Shown here: in pieces, positions 16,234 through 25,153 of the stretch
Layout: each line of letters opens with the position of its first letter
How positions within the stretch are numbered: position 1 is the stretch's first letter
Assembly: GCA_002393725.1 (NCBI GenBank)
Contig: DGTJ01000015.1
Span: forward strand, 1-44,767
DNA length: 44,767 bases
Source of the DNA: Prevotella sp. UBA4339
GTDB lineage: Bacteria > Bacteroidota > Bacteroidia > Bacteroidales > Bacteroidaceae
Reading direction: 5' to 3'
Notes under the pieces: model-generated
What the model was told of the DNA's origin: nothing
Databases searched by the model: none
The model's input: only the letters and a program-made list of their open reading frames with translations
Position numbers and translations under genes: made by a program

Positions 16234-16937
16234 ATGACTATGTGATCATAGTTGCCGGCGGCAAAGGACTGAGGATGGGAAGCGACATCCCTAAGCAGTT
16301 TCTGCCTATATGCGGCAAGCCAGTGCTGATGCGGACCATAGAAAGATTCAGGGAGTATTCTGAGAATCTTCAGATTATCCTCGTATTGCCAGAGACGCAA
16401 CAGGAATATTGGCAAGAGCTATGCAGTCAGTACGACTTCAAGGTTGATTATCAGCTAGCCAATGGAGGACAGACACGCTTCCACTCCGTTCAGAACGGCC
16501 TGGCGCTCGTACCTGACAATACCGAGGGTGTCGTAGGAGTTCATGACGGAGTGCGTCCTTTCCCCAGCATCGAGGTCATCCGCAACTGCTACGAGAGGGC
16601 ACGCACCGCAAAGGCCGTCATACCAGTCATCCCTGTCGTCGAGACAATCCGCCACCTCACAAAGTACCAGACTCTCTGTGAGGCAGAATCGAATACTGTT
16701 CCACGCGACGAATATCGGCTCGTGCAGACACCTCAGACATTCGACATTCAGCTGTTAAAAGCAGCTAACCGACAATCATATCATGACGGATTCACAGATG
16801 ACGCATCGGTCGTGGAGAGTTACGGACATCAAATAACACTGGTGGAGGGCAATCGTGAAAACATTAAGATAACAACCCCCTACGACATTATCGTAGCCGA
16901 AGCCATCATTCAACACCTAAACGCCGAACATCCTTGA
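16230..16937 (+). CDS. ispD: 2-C-methyl-D-erythritol 4-phosphate cytidylyltransferase
   Basis: 235 residues. It makes CDP-ME from MEP and CTP in the non-mevalonate isoprenoid pathway. The nucleotide-binding loop AGGKGLRMGSDIPKQF is near residues 9-24, with VVGVHDGVRPF near 102 and QTPQTFD near 167. It starts in a 4-base ATGA overlap with the DJ-1 gene and ends in a 4-base overlap with recG, making a tight three-gene operon. Confidence 0.95.
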   Translation: MNDYVIIVAGGKGLRMGSDIPKQFLPICGKPVLMRTIERFREYSENLQIILVLPETQQEYWQELCSQYDFKVDYQLANGGQTRFHSVQNGLALVPDNTEGVVGVHDGVRPFPSIEVIRNCYERARTAKAVIPVIPVVETIRHLTKYQTLCEAESNTVPRDEYRLVQTPQTFDIQLLKAANRQSYHDGFTDDASVVESYGHQITLVEGNRENIKITTPYDIIVAEAIIQHLNAEHP

Positions 16938-19027
16938 GCATCCTAGATCAAGACATAATGTACCTGCCGGGGGTTGGCCCAAACCGCAAGAAGATGCTGA
17001 ACGACGAACTCGGCATCGCTACCTACGGCGATCTGCTGGAATATTATCCTTATAAGTACGTAGACCGCTCGAGGGTATACAAGATTCACGAACTGACAGG
17101 CGACATGCCTTATGTACAGGTAGTGGGGCAAATCCTAAGTTTTGAGACATTTCCAATGGGGGCGCGAAAGGAGCGTGTTGTTGCTCACTTTACTGATGGT
17201 ACAGCAATATGCGACCTTACCTGGTTTAATGGAGGCAAATATGCCAAGCAAAATTATAGGATCGGTACAGAATACCTCGTTTTCGGTAAGCCCACAGTAT
17301 TTAACAACCGCATAAACTTCACCCACCCTGACCTCGATGATGCTGCCAAGACAGACATCTCGACAATGGGTCTCCAACCATATTACAACACTACGGAGAA
17401 GATGAAGAAGAGCGGACTTAATTCTCGCGCAATAGAACGACTGACAAAGACTCTCATAGAGAAAATACCCGCTCTGCCTGAGACCCTGCCAAGCTACCTT
17501 ATTGCCGAGAAGCACCTCATGGGCAGGGATGAAGCTTTTCATAATGTGCATTATCCCCAAAATGCAAAAGACTTGGAACGTGCCAGGGTAAGGCTAAAAT
17601 TCGAAGAGCTCTTCTATGTACAACTGAACATACTACGATATGCAAGCGACCAGAGAAGGAAGTTCAGAGGTTATGTGTTCTCAATCGTAGGCAATGCCTT
17701 TAATTCTTTCTACCACGAGCATCTTCCATTTCCTCTAACAGGTGCCCAAAAGCGTGTAATACGTGAGATACGCAAGGATATGGGAAGTGGGCGACAGATG
17801 AACCGACTGCTGCAAGGCGATGTCGGCTCAGGTAAGACCCTTGTGGCATTAATGTCAATGCTTATTGCCATAGACAACGGATACCAGGCATGTATAATGG
17901 CACCTACCGAGATTCTTGCAGAACAACACCTGCAGACAATAATGACATTCCTGAAAGACATGAACCTTCGAGTTGCACTTCTGACAGGTATAGTAAAAGG
18001 GAAACGAAGACAAGAAGTGCTTGAGGGACTTCTCGACGGCACTATAAACATACTTGTTGGTACCCATGCCGTTATAGAAGACACTGTACAATTTGCACGG
18101 CTTGGATTCGTGGTTGTCGACGAACAGCATCGTTTCGGGGTTGCTCAACGTGCAAAGTTGTGGAGTAAGAGCATCAATCCCCCGCACGTGCTCGTTATGA
18201 CAGCTACACCTATTCCAAGAACACTCGCAATGACATTATATGGTGATCTCGACGTAAGCGTGATAGACGAGCTACCTCCAGGCCGGAAACCCGTGAGAAC
18301 TACTCACGTATTCGACTCACGTATGACTTCTCTTTATGACGGCATACGCCAGCAGATAAATGAAGGGCGCCAGATATACATTGTCTTCCCATTAATAGAG
18401 GACAGTGAGAAGTCAGACCTTAAAAATCTCGAAGACGGCTTTGAGGTACTACGACAAGCATTCCCTGAATTCCGCTTGAGTAAAGTGCACGGGCGAATGA
18501 AGCCCAAGGACAAGGAGGATGAGATGCAGCGCTTTGTCAGTGGAGAGACCCAGATATTAGTAGCGACAACAGTCATTGAGGTAGGTGTAAATGTGCCAAA
18601 TGCTTCAGTAATGGTAATCCTTGACGCACAACGATTTGGGCTTTCACAGCTACATCAGCTTAGAGGCCGGGTAGGTCGAGGAGCAGATCAGAGCTTTTGC
18701 ATACTCGTGACTCCATTCAAACTCAGTGAAGAGACCCGCAAGCGCATTGATATCATGTGCGAGACAAACGACGGGTTCCGTATAGCCGAAGCCGACCTGA
18801 AGCTTCGCGGCCCCGGTGACTTGGAAGGAACCCAGCAAAGTGGCATGGCCTTTGATTTGAAGATAGCCGACATTGCACGTGATGGACAGTTAGTACAGAT
18901 AGCACGTGAGACAGCACAACCTATCATTGAGGAAGATCCTACATGCTGCTCAGAAAAATATTCCATATTGTGGCGAAGGTTACGTGAAATAAGGAAAACA
19001 AATATAAATTGGGCTGCAATTTCTTAA
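16934..19027 (+). CDS. recG: ATP-dependent DNA helicase RecG
   Basis: 697 residues, the usual size. It reverses stalled forks and branch-migrates Holliday junctions. The wedge/OB domain occupies about residues 1-200. Helicase motif I GDVGSGKT is at 295-302, DEQH at 396-399, TATPIPRTLA near 417 and the RGRVGRG motif VI near 576. The start is a TTG overlapping the ispD stop (TTGA), which leaves eight residues before MYLPGVGP, close to the usual RecG spacing. An ATG at 16958 is the alternative. Confidence 0.96.
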   Translation: MSILDQDIMYLPGVGPNRKKMLNDELGIATYGDLLEYYPYKYVDRSRVYKIHELTGDMPYVQVVGQILSFETFPMGARKERVVAHFTDGTAICDLTWFNGGKYAKQNYRIGTEYLVFGKPTVFNNRINFTHPDLDDAAKTDISTMGLQPYYNTTEKMKKSGLNSRAIERLTKTLIEKIPALPETLPSYLIAEKHLMGRDEAFHNVHYPQNAKDLERARVRLKFEELFYVQLNILRYASDQRRKFRGYVFSIVGNAFNSFYHEHLPFPLTGAQKRVIREIRKDMGSGRQMNRLLQGDVGSGKTLVALMSMLIAIDNGYQACIMAPTEILAEQHLQTIMTFLKDMNLRVALLTGIVKGKRRQEVLEGLLDGTINILVGTHAVIEDTVQFARLGFVVVDEQHRFGVAQRAKLWSKSINPPHVLVMTATPIPRTLAMTLYGDLDVSVIDELPPGRKPVRTTHVFDSRMTSLYDGIRQQINEGRQIYIVFPLIEDSEKSDLKNLEDGFEVLRQAFPEFRLSKVHGRMKPKDKEDEMQRFVSGETQILVATTVIEVGVNVPNASVMVILDAQRFGLSQLHQLRGRVGRGADQSFCILVTPFKLSEETRKRIDIMCETNDGFRIAEADLKLRGPGDLEGTQQSGMAFDLKIADIARDGQLVQIARETAQPIIEEDPTCCSEKYSILWRRLREIRKTNINWAAIS

Positions 19028-19110
19028 TCTATGATAGTTTCTTAGTGTTAAAAGAACTCAAAATATTGTTAACGTGCACACCTTTTGTGTCGTTTTCGGA
19101 ATAAAATCAC

Positions 19111-19118
19111 TACCTTTG
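19111..19118 (+). promoter_or_regulatory. -7 box of the M23 peptidase gene
   Basis: TACCTTTG followed by CACCG; a leader of about 35 nt to the ATG at 19160. No well-spaced -33 TTTG. Confidence 0.65.
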
Positions 19119-19159
19119 CACCGTAATATTCGCCAAAGCGATTGAAACTCTAACAAAAG

Positions 19160-20107
19160 ATGATTAAAACCATATCTATATTATTAGGACTGATATTTCT
19201 ATCAACGAGCTCTTTACAGGCGCAGGACTTGTTAGCTCGCCAAGCTCCAGTAGACAAGAAAATGAAGAAGGTTGACTCCGTTGCCCTCAACCGCCTTATA
19301 TATCAGGAAATGCTCGACAACCCCGCAGCAGACCTGTATGATGACTTCGAAAGTTCATCTACACACTATCAGGCAGCACATTTGCCTGACACAGCTAATA
19401 TAGATCTTCGTGGATTCTGCATGCCTACCTCTAGCCGTGTCATCACATCAAACTTCGGTGCCCGCTGGGGACGCCAGCATAAGGGTCTGGACATTAAGGT
19501 GTATATTGGCGACACTATCCGTGCAGCTTTTTCCGGAAAGGTTCGTGTAGTGAAATATGAAGGACGCGGATACGGAAAGTATGTTGTAATCCGACACTAC
19601 AATGGTTTGGAGACATACTATGCCCACATGTCAAAGCAATTAGTAAGCGAGGGTGATGATGTTCGCGCAGGTGATCCTATAGGACTTGGAGGCAATACTG
19701 GTCGTAGCACAGGATCTCATCTGCACTTTGAGACACGTCTCTGCGGTATTGCAATTAACCCTGCACTGATGTTTGACTTCCGCAATCAAGATGTAGTAAG
19801 CGATTTCTGGACCTACCGCCGCAATAAATATGCAGCAGAGTCAGCACAGGCCAATCGCCTGCGTGGTGCCAACGCAAGCACTCACGGAAGCCGCTTTGAC
19901 ATAGATGATGACGATGATGACGAGATGGCAATAGCTGCCCCTGAAGCATCTTTCGCTCCAGAAGTGCACTTCCACAAGGTAAAGAAGGGAGAGACATTGC
20001 ATAGTATCGCCAAGAAGCGCGGTATGACAATCGACGCACTATGCAAGCTGAACCACATCGGCAAGAACATACGCTTGATGCCTGGACAGATTCTGAAATA
20101 TAATTGA
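19160..20107 (+). CDS. Secreted M23 peptidoglycan endopeptidase with LysM domain
   Basis: 315 residues. A signal peptide ends near residue 21 (LQA|Q). The M23 (LytM) domain spans about 85-210 with the zinc and catalytic residues in HKGLD (H107, D111), YYAH (H156) and SHLHFE (H187, H189). All are present, so it should be active on peptide cross-links. An acidic linker (DDDDDDE near residue 250) leads to a C-terminal LysM peptidoglycan-binding repeat at about 270-315 (KVKKGETLHSIAKKRG). It has its own promoter and a hairpin after the stop, just ahead of the purine/elongasome operon. Confidence 0.93.
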   Translation: MIKTISILLGLIFLSTSSLQAQDLLARQAPVDKKMKKVDSVALNRLIYQEMLDNPAADLYDDFESSSTHYQAAHLPDTANIDLRGFCMPTSSRVITSNFGARWGRQHKGLDIKVYIGDTIRAAFSGKVRVVKYEGRGYGKYVVIRHYNGLETYYAHMSKQLVSEGDDVRAGDPIGLGGNTGRSTGSHLHFETRLCGIAINPALMFDFRNQDVVSDFWTYRRNKYAAESAQANRLRGANASTHGSRFDIDDDDDDEMAIAAPEASFAPEVHFHKVKKGETLHSIAKKRGMTIDALCKLNHIGKNIRLMPGQILKYN

Positions 20108-20157
20108 GACAAAAAGGAGTAAGAATACAAAGGTCAAAATTGACTTATCTTAATTAC

Positions 20158-20213
20158 ATCACGGATTTATTAAAATTTTCGGGAAGAAAATAGAAGTAAA
20201 TCCGTGATTTTTA
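20158..20213. terminator. Long hairpin, probable terminator of the M23 gene
   Basis: Perfect 12-bp arms ATCACGGATTTA (20158-20169) and TAAATCCGTGAT (20197-20208) enclose a loop with an inner ATTTTC/GAAAAT stem and are followed by TTTTTA. It abuts the next promoter, so it may also affect that promoter. Confidence 0.6.
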
Positions 20214-20214
20214 T

Positions 20215-20222
20215 TACCTTTG
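20215..20222 (+). promoter_or_regulatory. -7 box of the purH-mreBCD-mrdA-rodA operon
   Basis: TACCTTTG, ending 38 bases before the ATG at 20261. Its -33 region would fall in the right arm of the preceding hairpin. Confidence 0.65.
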
Positions 20223-20260
20223 CGACCTAAAATGCATTTTATAACGTTATAAAGAAAAAT

Positions 20261-20857
20261 ATGGCTGACAAAAAAAAGATTAAGACTGCATTGGTATCGG
20301 TGTTCCATAAAGACGGACTTGACGAACTGCTCAAGAAATTGAATGACGAAGGAGTTAAGTTTCTCTCAACAGGTGGTACACAGAAATTTATTGAGTCACT
20401 CGGTTATGAGTGCCAGAAAGTAGAGGATGTGACGACCTATCCATCTATCCTTGGAGGTCGTGTAAAGACCTTACATCCTAAAGTGTTTGGAGGTATTCTT
20501 GGACGTCGTGAGAACGATGGTGACCAGGAACAGATGAAACAGTACGAGATACCTGAGATTGATCTTGTTATTGTAGATCTATATCCGTTTGAGCAAACAG
20601 TTGCCAGTGATGCTTCCGAAGAAGATATCATTGAAAAAATTGATATTGGCGGAATCTCCTTAATTCGTGCTGGAGCAAAGAATTTCAACGATGTAGTAAT
20701 TGTTCCAAGTAAGTCAGAATACAACATATTGCTTGATATACTCAACGAGCAGGGAGCAGAGACGACAAAGGCACAGCGCCGTATGTTTGCAACACGCGCT
20801 TTTGGCGTAAGTTCCCATTATGACACAGCCATCAATGCATGGTTTGCTAAAAAGTAA
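20261..20857 (+). CDS. purH: IMP cyclohydrolase (PurH N-terminal domain only)
   Basis: 198 residues, against roughly 510 for bifunctional PurH. It is the MGS-like IMP cyclohydrolase domain alone, closing FAICAR to IMP. Motifs present: ALVSVFHKDG, FLSTGGTQKFIE, GRVKTLHPKVFGGILGRR, DLVIVDLYPFEQ and GGISLIRAGAKNF. The protein stops after YDTAINAWF, just where the AICAR transformylase domain would begin. There is no sign of a frameshifted remainder before mreB 34 bases on. The transformylase is probably the protein encoded at 1-570. It is the first gene of the cell-shape operon. Confidence 0.95.
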   Translation: MADKKKIKTALVSVFHKDGLDELLKKLNDEGVKFLSTGGTQKFIESLGYECQKVEDVTTYPSILGGRVKTLHPKVFGGILGRRENDGDQEQMKQYEIPEIDLVIVDLYPFEQTVASDASEEDIIEKIDIGGISLIRAGAKNFNDVVIVPSKSEYNILLDILNEQGAETTKAQRRMFATRAFGVSSHYDTAINAWFAKK

Positions 20858-20891
20858 GACGGTAAAAAGACAAAAAGTAAAAGATAAAAAA

Positions 20892-21914
20892 ATGGGATTT
20901 TTCAGTTTCGTCCAGGAAATAGCAATGGACCTGGGCACAGCAAACACCATCATCATCAGCGATGATAAGATTGTGGTAGATGAGCCATCTGTCGTAGCCC
21001 TTGACCGTCGTACCGACAAGATGATTGCCGTAGGTGCGAAGGCTAAGATGATGTATGAGAAGACACATGACAACATCCGCACCATCCGCCCTCTCCGCGA
21101 CGGAGTTATTGCAGACTTCTCTGCCTGCGAACAGATGATGCGAGGACTTATCAAAATGGTACATACAGGCTCACGCCTGTTCTCACCATCACTGCGTATG
21201 GTAATTGGTGTACCTTCTGGTTCTACTGAAGTTGAGCTCCGTGCCGTTCGCGACTCTGCAGAGCACGCAGACGGCCGAGACGTATATCTTATCTTCGAGC
21301 CTATGGCTGCCGCAATTGGTATAGGTATCGATGTAGAAGCTCCTGAAGGAAATATGATTGTAGATATCGGTGGCGGTTCTACAGAGATTGCCGTCATCTC
21401 TCTTGGAGGCATAGTAAGCAACAACTCTATCCGCACTGCAGGTGATGACCTTACTGCTGACATCCAGGAGTACATGAGCCGTCAGCATAATGTCAAGGTA
21501 AGTGAGCGTATGGCAGAACGCATCAAGATAAGCGTTGGCTCAGCACTTACAGACCTTGGCGACGATGCACCTGAGGACTTCATCGTACATGGTCCTAACC
21601 GTATCACAGCTCTCCCCATGGAAGTGCCTGTATGTTATCAGGAGATTGCCCACTGTTTGGACAAGACAATTGCAAAAATTGAGAACGCAGTGCTCTCAGC
21701 ACTTGAGAATACCCCCCCAGAGCTTTATGCTGACATCGTGAAAAATGGCATCTACCTCTCTGGAGGCGGTGCCCTCTTGCGTGGTCTCGACCGTCGCCTG
21801 GAGGAGAAGATTAATATTCCTTTCCATGTGCCAGAGGATCCTCTCCACAGCGTGGCTAAAGGTGCAGGTGTAGCACTTAAGAACATTGATCGTTTCTCAT
21901 TCCTTATGAGATAA
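20892..21914 (+). CDS. mreB: Rod shape-determining protein MreB
   Basis: 340 residues from the ATG at 20892 (MGFFSFVQEIAMDLGTANT). An in-frame start inside purH at 20820 would add an unrelated 24-residue leader. MreB is a bacterial actin that directs elongasome movement. Actin-fold motifs are DLGTANT (phosphate 1), MIVDIGGGSTEIAV (phosphate 2) and GIYLSGGGALLRGLD (adenosine). It precedes mreC by 15 bases. Confidence 0.97.
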   Translation: MGFFSFVQEIAMDLGTANTIIISDDKIVVDEPSVVALDRRTDKMIAVGAKAKMMYEKTHDNIRTIRPLRDGVIADFSACEQMMRGLIKMVHTGSRLFSPSLRMVIGVPSGSTEVELRAVRDSAEHADGRDVYLIFEPMAAAIGIGIDVEAPEGNMIVDIGGGSTEIAVISLGGIVSNNSIRTAGDDLTADIQEYMSRQHNVKVSERMAERIKISVGSALTDLGDDAPEDFIVHGPNRITALPMEVPVCYQEIAHCLDKTIAKIENAVLSALENTPPELYADIVKNGIYLSGGGALLRGLDRRLEEKINIPFHVPEDPLHSVAKGAGVALKNIDRFSFLMR

Positions 21915-21929
21915 TAGACAGAGAGTCTG

Positions 21930-22796
21930 ATGCGCAACCTTCTAGACTTCTTGAGAAAATATCATCACTGGTTCCTCTTTCTACTGCTAGAGGTAATCAG
22001 TGGTGTTATGCTTTTCAATTTTAACAACTATCAAGGAAGCGTGTGGTTGTCATCTGCAAATGCGATGTCTGGCAAGGTGTATGAGATGCAAAGTGGAATA
22101 ACATCGTTTTTTTCCCTGACAAGGGCTAACGAAGAACTCACACTCCGCAATTTCTATCTGGAAAGGCAAGTGGACCAGCTGCGCCGGCTCTACACTGAGG
22201 CAACCCAAGACACTACTGTAGAAGAACGAAATCAGCTGCAGTTCCTAAGCCAGTACAAACTTATACCAGCAAAAGTTGTAAGCAACTCAGTAAATAAGCC
22301 AAACAACCTGATTACAATCAACAAAGGAAAAGCTGATGGAGTGGAAGTAGATATGGGAGTGGCTTGTGGTAATGGCATTGTAGGTGTTGTATATCTTGTC
22401 TCTGATCACTACGCAGTGGTTATTCCTGCCCTTAATGCCAGTTCTTCACGTATCAGCTGCGCTATTAGAGACCGCAACTACTTCGGCTATCTTCACTGGC
22501 CAGGGGGTGACCCCACAATAGCATTTGTAGAGGACATTCCCCGACACGCACAGTTTAAGAGGGGCGAATGGATTGTCACAAGCGGATTCTCTTCAATATT
22601 CCCATCAGGAGTACTAGTAGGAAAGATTGAAAAGGTGTTCAACTCCAGTGACGGACTGTCATACAAACTTCAGACACGACTGAGTACAGACTTTAGTTGT
22701 TTACGTGATGTAGTGGTTATCAGTGACAAGAGCATTGCCGAACGTACAAAATTAATCAATGCAGCTCGCGACTCAATTAATATAAAGAGAAATTAA
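21930..22796 (+). CDS. mreC: Rod shape-determining protein MreC
   Basis: 288 residues. A short cytoplasmic start, one membrane helix (about 13-30), a coiled coil (about 65-95) and two periplasmic beta domains with GKADGVEVDMGVAC, GIVGVVY and VTSGFSSIFPSGVLVG follow the family pattern. It links MreB filaments to PBP2. It lies six bases before mreD. Confidence 0.95.
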   Translation: MRNLLDFLRKYHHWFLFLLLEVISGVMLFNFNNYQGSVWLSSANAMSGKVYEMQSGITSFFSLTRANEELTLRNFYLERQVDQLRRLYTEATQDTTVEERNQLQFLSQYKLIPAKVVSNSVNKPNNLITINKGKADGVEVDMGVACGNGIVGVVYLVSDHYAVVIPALNASSSRISCAIRDRNYFGYLHWPGGDPTIAFVEDIPRHAQFKRGEWIVTSGFSSIFPSGVLVGKIEKVFNSSDGLSYKLQTRLSTDFSCLRDVVVISDKSIAERTKLINAARDSINIKRN

Positions 22797-22802
22797 GCAG
22801 GT

Positions 22803-23303
22803 ATGTCATTCGACGTTATCAAAAGAATAGCACTTTTCTTTGTACTGTGTGTGGTTCAGATACTCTTTTTGAATCATATACGTCTCTTTAATATAGCCAC
22901 GCCTATGCTGTATATATTTTTTGTCATCACCTTCCATCGCAATACGCCAAAGTGGGCCTTATTGCTTTGGAGCTTTGCATTAGGACTGGCCATCGATGTA
23001 TTCTCTAACACTCCTGGGCTAGCTTCTGGTTCGATGACACTGATTGGAATCATACAGCCATATTTGCTTGAACTATTCGTACCTCGCGATTCTATAGATG
23101 ATCTTGAAATTTCCACAACGACACTTGGATTCGGGAAATATCTCACCTTCAGCTCTATCCTTACAATAATCTACTGTTTGGTATTCTTTGCCCTTGAAGC
23201 ATTCTCTTTCTACAATTGGATGCATTGGCTATCATGTGCAGGTAGTAGTGCTCTGCTTACTCTGGTTCTCATATTATCACTAGAAGCCGTTCGTAAGAAG
23301 TGA
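22803..23303 (+). CDS. mreD: Rod shape-determining protein MreD
   Basis: 166 residues, about five membrane helices, with the family-like GLAIDVFSNTPGLASGSMT loop. Sequence conservation of MreD is low, so the assignment leans on size, topology and its place between mreC and mrdA. Its stop overlaps the GTG start of the next gene by four bases. Confidence 0.9.
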   Translation: MSFDVIKRIALFFVLCVVQILFLNHIRLFNIATPMLYIFFVITFHRNTPKWALLLWSFALGLAIDVFSNTPGLASGSMTLIGIIQPYLLELFVPRDSIDDLEISTTTLGFGKYLTFSSILTIIYCLVFFALEAFSFYNWMHWLSCAGSSALLTLVLILSLEAVRKK

Positions 23304-25153
23304 GAGACTATAATTTAGAAAACAGACGATATGTCGTTAGTGGGGTGGCTACATTAATTGTAGTCATCTATATTATTCGCCTCTTCACACTTCAAATCAC
23401 CAGTGATGACTATAAGAAAAGTGCCGATTCAAATGCATTTTTGAAGAAAGTAGAGTTTCCATCACGTGGCGTCATAACCGACAGGAATGGAAAACTTATG
23501 GTTTATAACCAACCTTCGTACGATATTATGGTGGTTATGAACGAAGCAAAAGATCATCTTGATACATTAGAATTCTGCAATGCCCTAAATATCACAAAGG
23601 AAGAGTTCGACCGCAGGATGAATACGATGAAAGACCGGAACAAGAATCCCGGCTATTCACGCTTTACTCAACAGCTATTCATGAGTCAACTTAGCGACAA
23701 GGACTTCAGTATATTCAGAGAAAAGATGTACAGATTCCCAGGTTTCTATGTGCAAAGGCGTAGTGTTCGCCAATATCAGTATAACATGGCAGCACATGTT
23801 CTTGGTGATGTGGCAGAGGTCTCCCCTACAGATATTGAAGAAGACGACTATTACCAACCAGGCGATTATATAGGGAAACTCGGCATTGAACGCTATTACG
23901 AGAAACAACTCCGTGGTGAAAAAGGTATCCAGATTCTTCTGCGCGATGCACACGGACGAATACAAGGGCGATATATGAATGGAGCCTTAGATCGCAAGCC
24001 AATACCTGGCAAAAACCTCACATTGGGTATAGACGTTGAGCTACAGGCACTTGGCGAACGTCTACTTGAAGGTAAGATTGGCAGTATCGTAGCTATAGAA
24101 CCTTCTACGGGAGAGGTTCTATGCATGGTATCATCACCTTCTTATGATCCTCGTATGATGGTAGGCCGTGAACGAAGTAAGAACCATAAGATTCTGAGTC
24201 AGGACATATGGAAGCCACTTCTTAATAGAAGTATTATGGGGCAGTATCCTCCTGGTTCTACCTTCAAGACGACACAAGGTCTAACCTTTCTTTCAGAAGG
24301 AATTATAACCCCATCAACCTTATATCCATGTGGACATGGTTTCAATTTTAAGGGTTTACATGTAGGATGTCATAGCCATGCATCGCCATTGCCTCTTGTA
24401 CCAGCATTAAGCACATCGTGCAACGGATTTTTCTGCTGGGGACTATATCACATGATAAACACTAACATTTCGAAATACGGAACTGTGCAAAATGCAATGA
24501 ACACATGGCGTGACTACATGGTATCAATGGGTTTCGGCTATAAACTAGGCATTGACCTTCCCGGTGAGAAGCGAGGCCTTATACCTAATGCCAACTTCTA
24601 CGATAACGCATACAAGGGTTCATGGAATGGACTTACAGTTATCTCCATTGCAATTGGTCAGGGAGAGGTAAATGCGACACCTCTACAAATAGCAAATCTT
24701 GCAGCAACAATAGCCAACAGAGGATATTATTATGTGCCCCACGTTGTGAAGAAAGTACAGGGAGAACCCCTGGATACGGCATTCACACGTCGTCATTTCT
24801 CAAAGGCCGATAACAGAGCCTATGAATATATAGTTCAAGGTATGCGCTCATCTGTTCTCGGAGGTACGTGCCATGCCTTGGGGAAATACGATTTCATGGC
24901 ATGTGGAAAGACAGGAACTGCTCAGAACCGAGGGCACGACCACTCTGTCTTCATGGGTTTTGCCCCCATGGACAAGCCGAAGATTGCTGTTGCTGTCTAT
25001 GTAGAGAATGGTGGCTGGGGTGCTACTTACGGTGTACCTATTGGTGGGCTCATCATGGAAAAATATATAAACGGAAAACTCTCTGAGGCTTCAGAAAAGA
25101 AAGCGACAGAATTCCAGAACAAAAGAATCAATTATGGCTCAGCAGACAGATAA
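23300..25153 (+). CDS. mrdA: Penicillin-binding protein 2 (elongation transpeptidase)
   Basis: 617 residues, GTG start in a GTGA overlap with mreD. One membrane helix (about 13-31) is followed by the dimerisation/pedestal domain (FPSRGVITDRNG) and the transpeptidase domain. The active serine is S320 with K323 (PPGSTFK), the second motif S373-C374-N375 and the third K537-T538-G539. All three motifs are intact. It cross-links glycan made by RodA, the next gene, whose start it overlaps by 20 bases. Confidence 0.96.
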   Translation: MRDYNLENRRYVVSGVATLIVVIYIIRLFTLQITSDDYKKSADSNAFLKKVEFPSRGVITDRNGKLMVYNQPSYDIMVVMNEAKDHLDTLEFCNALNITKEEFDRRMNTMKDRNKNPGYSRFTQQLFMSQLSDKDFSIFREKMYRFPGFYVQRRSVRQYQYNMAAHVLGDVAEVSPTDIEEDDYYQPGDYIGKLGIERYYEKQLRGEKGIQILLRDAHGRIQGRYMNGALDRKPIPGKNLTLGIDVELQALGERLLEGKIGSIVAIEPSTGEVLCMVSSPSYDPRMMVGRERSKNHKILSQDIWKPLLNRSIMGQYPPGSTFKTTQGLTFLSEGIITPSTLYPCGHGFNFKGLHVGCHSHASPLPLVPALSTSCNGFFCWGLYHMINTNISKYGTVQNAMNTWRDYMVSMGFGYKLGIDLPGEKRGLIPNANFYDNAYKGSWNGLTVISIAIGQGEVNATPLQIANLAATIANRGYYYVPHVVKKVQGEPLDTAFTRRHFSKADNRAYEYIVQGMRSSVLGGTCHALGKYDFMACGKTGTAQNRGHDHSVFMGFAPMDKPKIAVAVYVENGGWGATYGVPIGGLIMEKYINGKLSEASEKKATEFQNKRINYGSADR

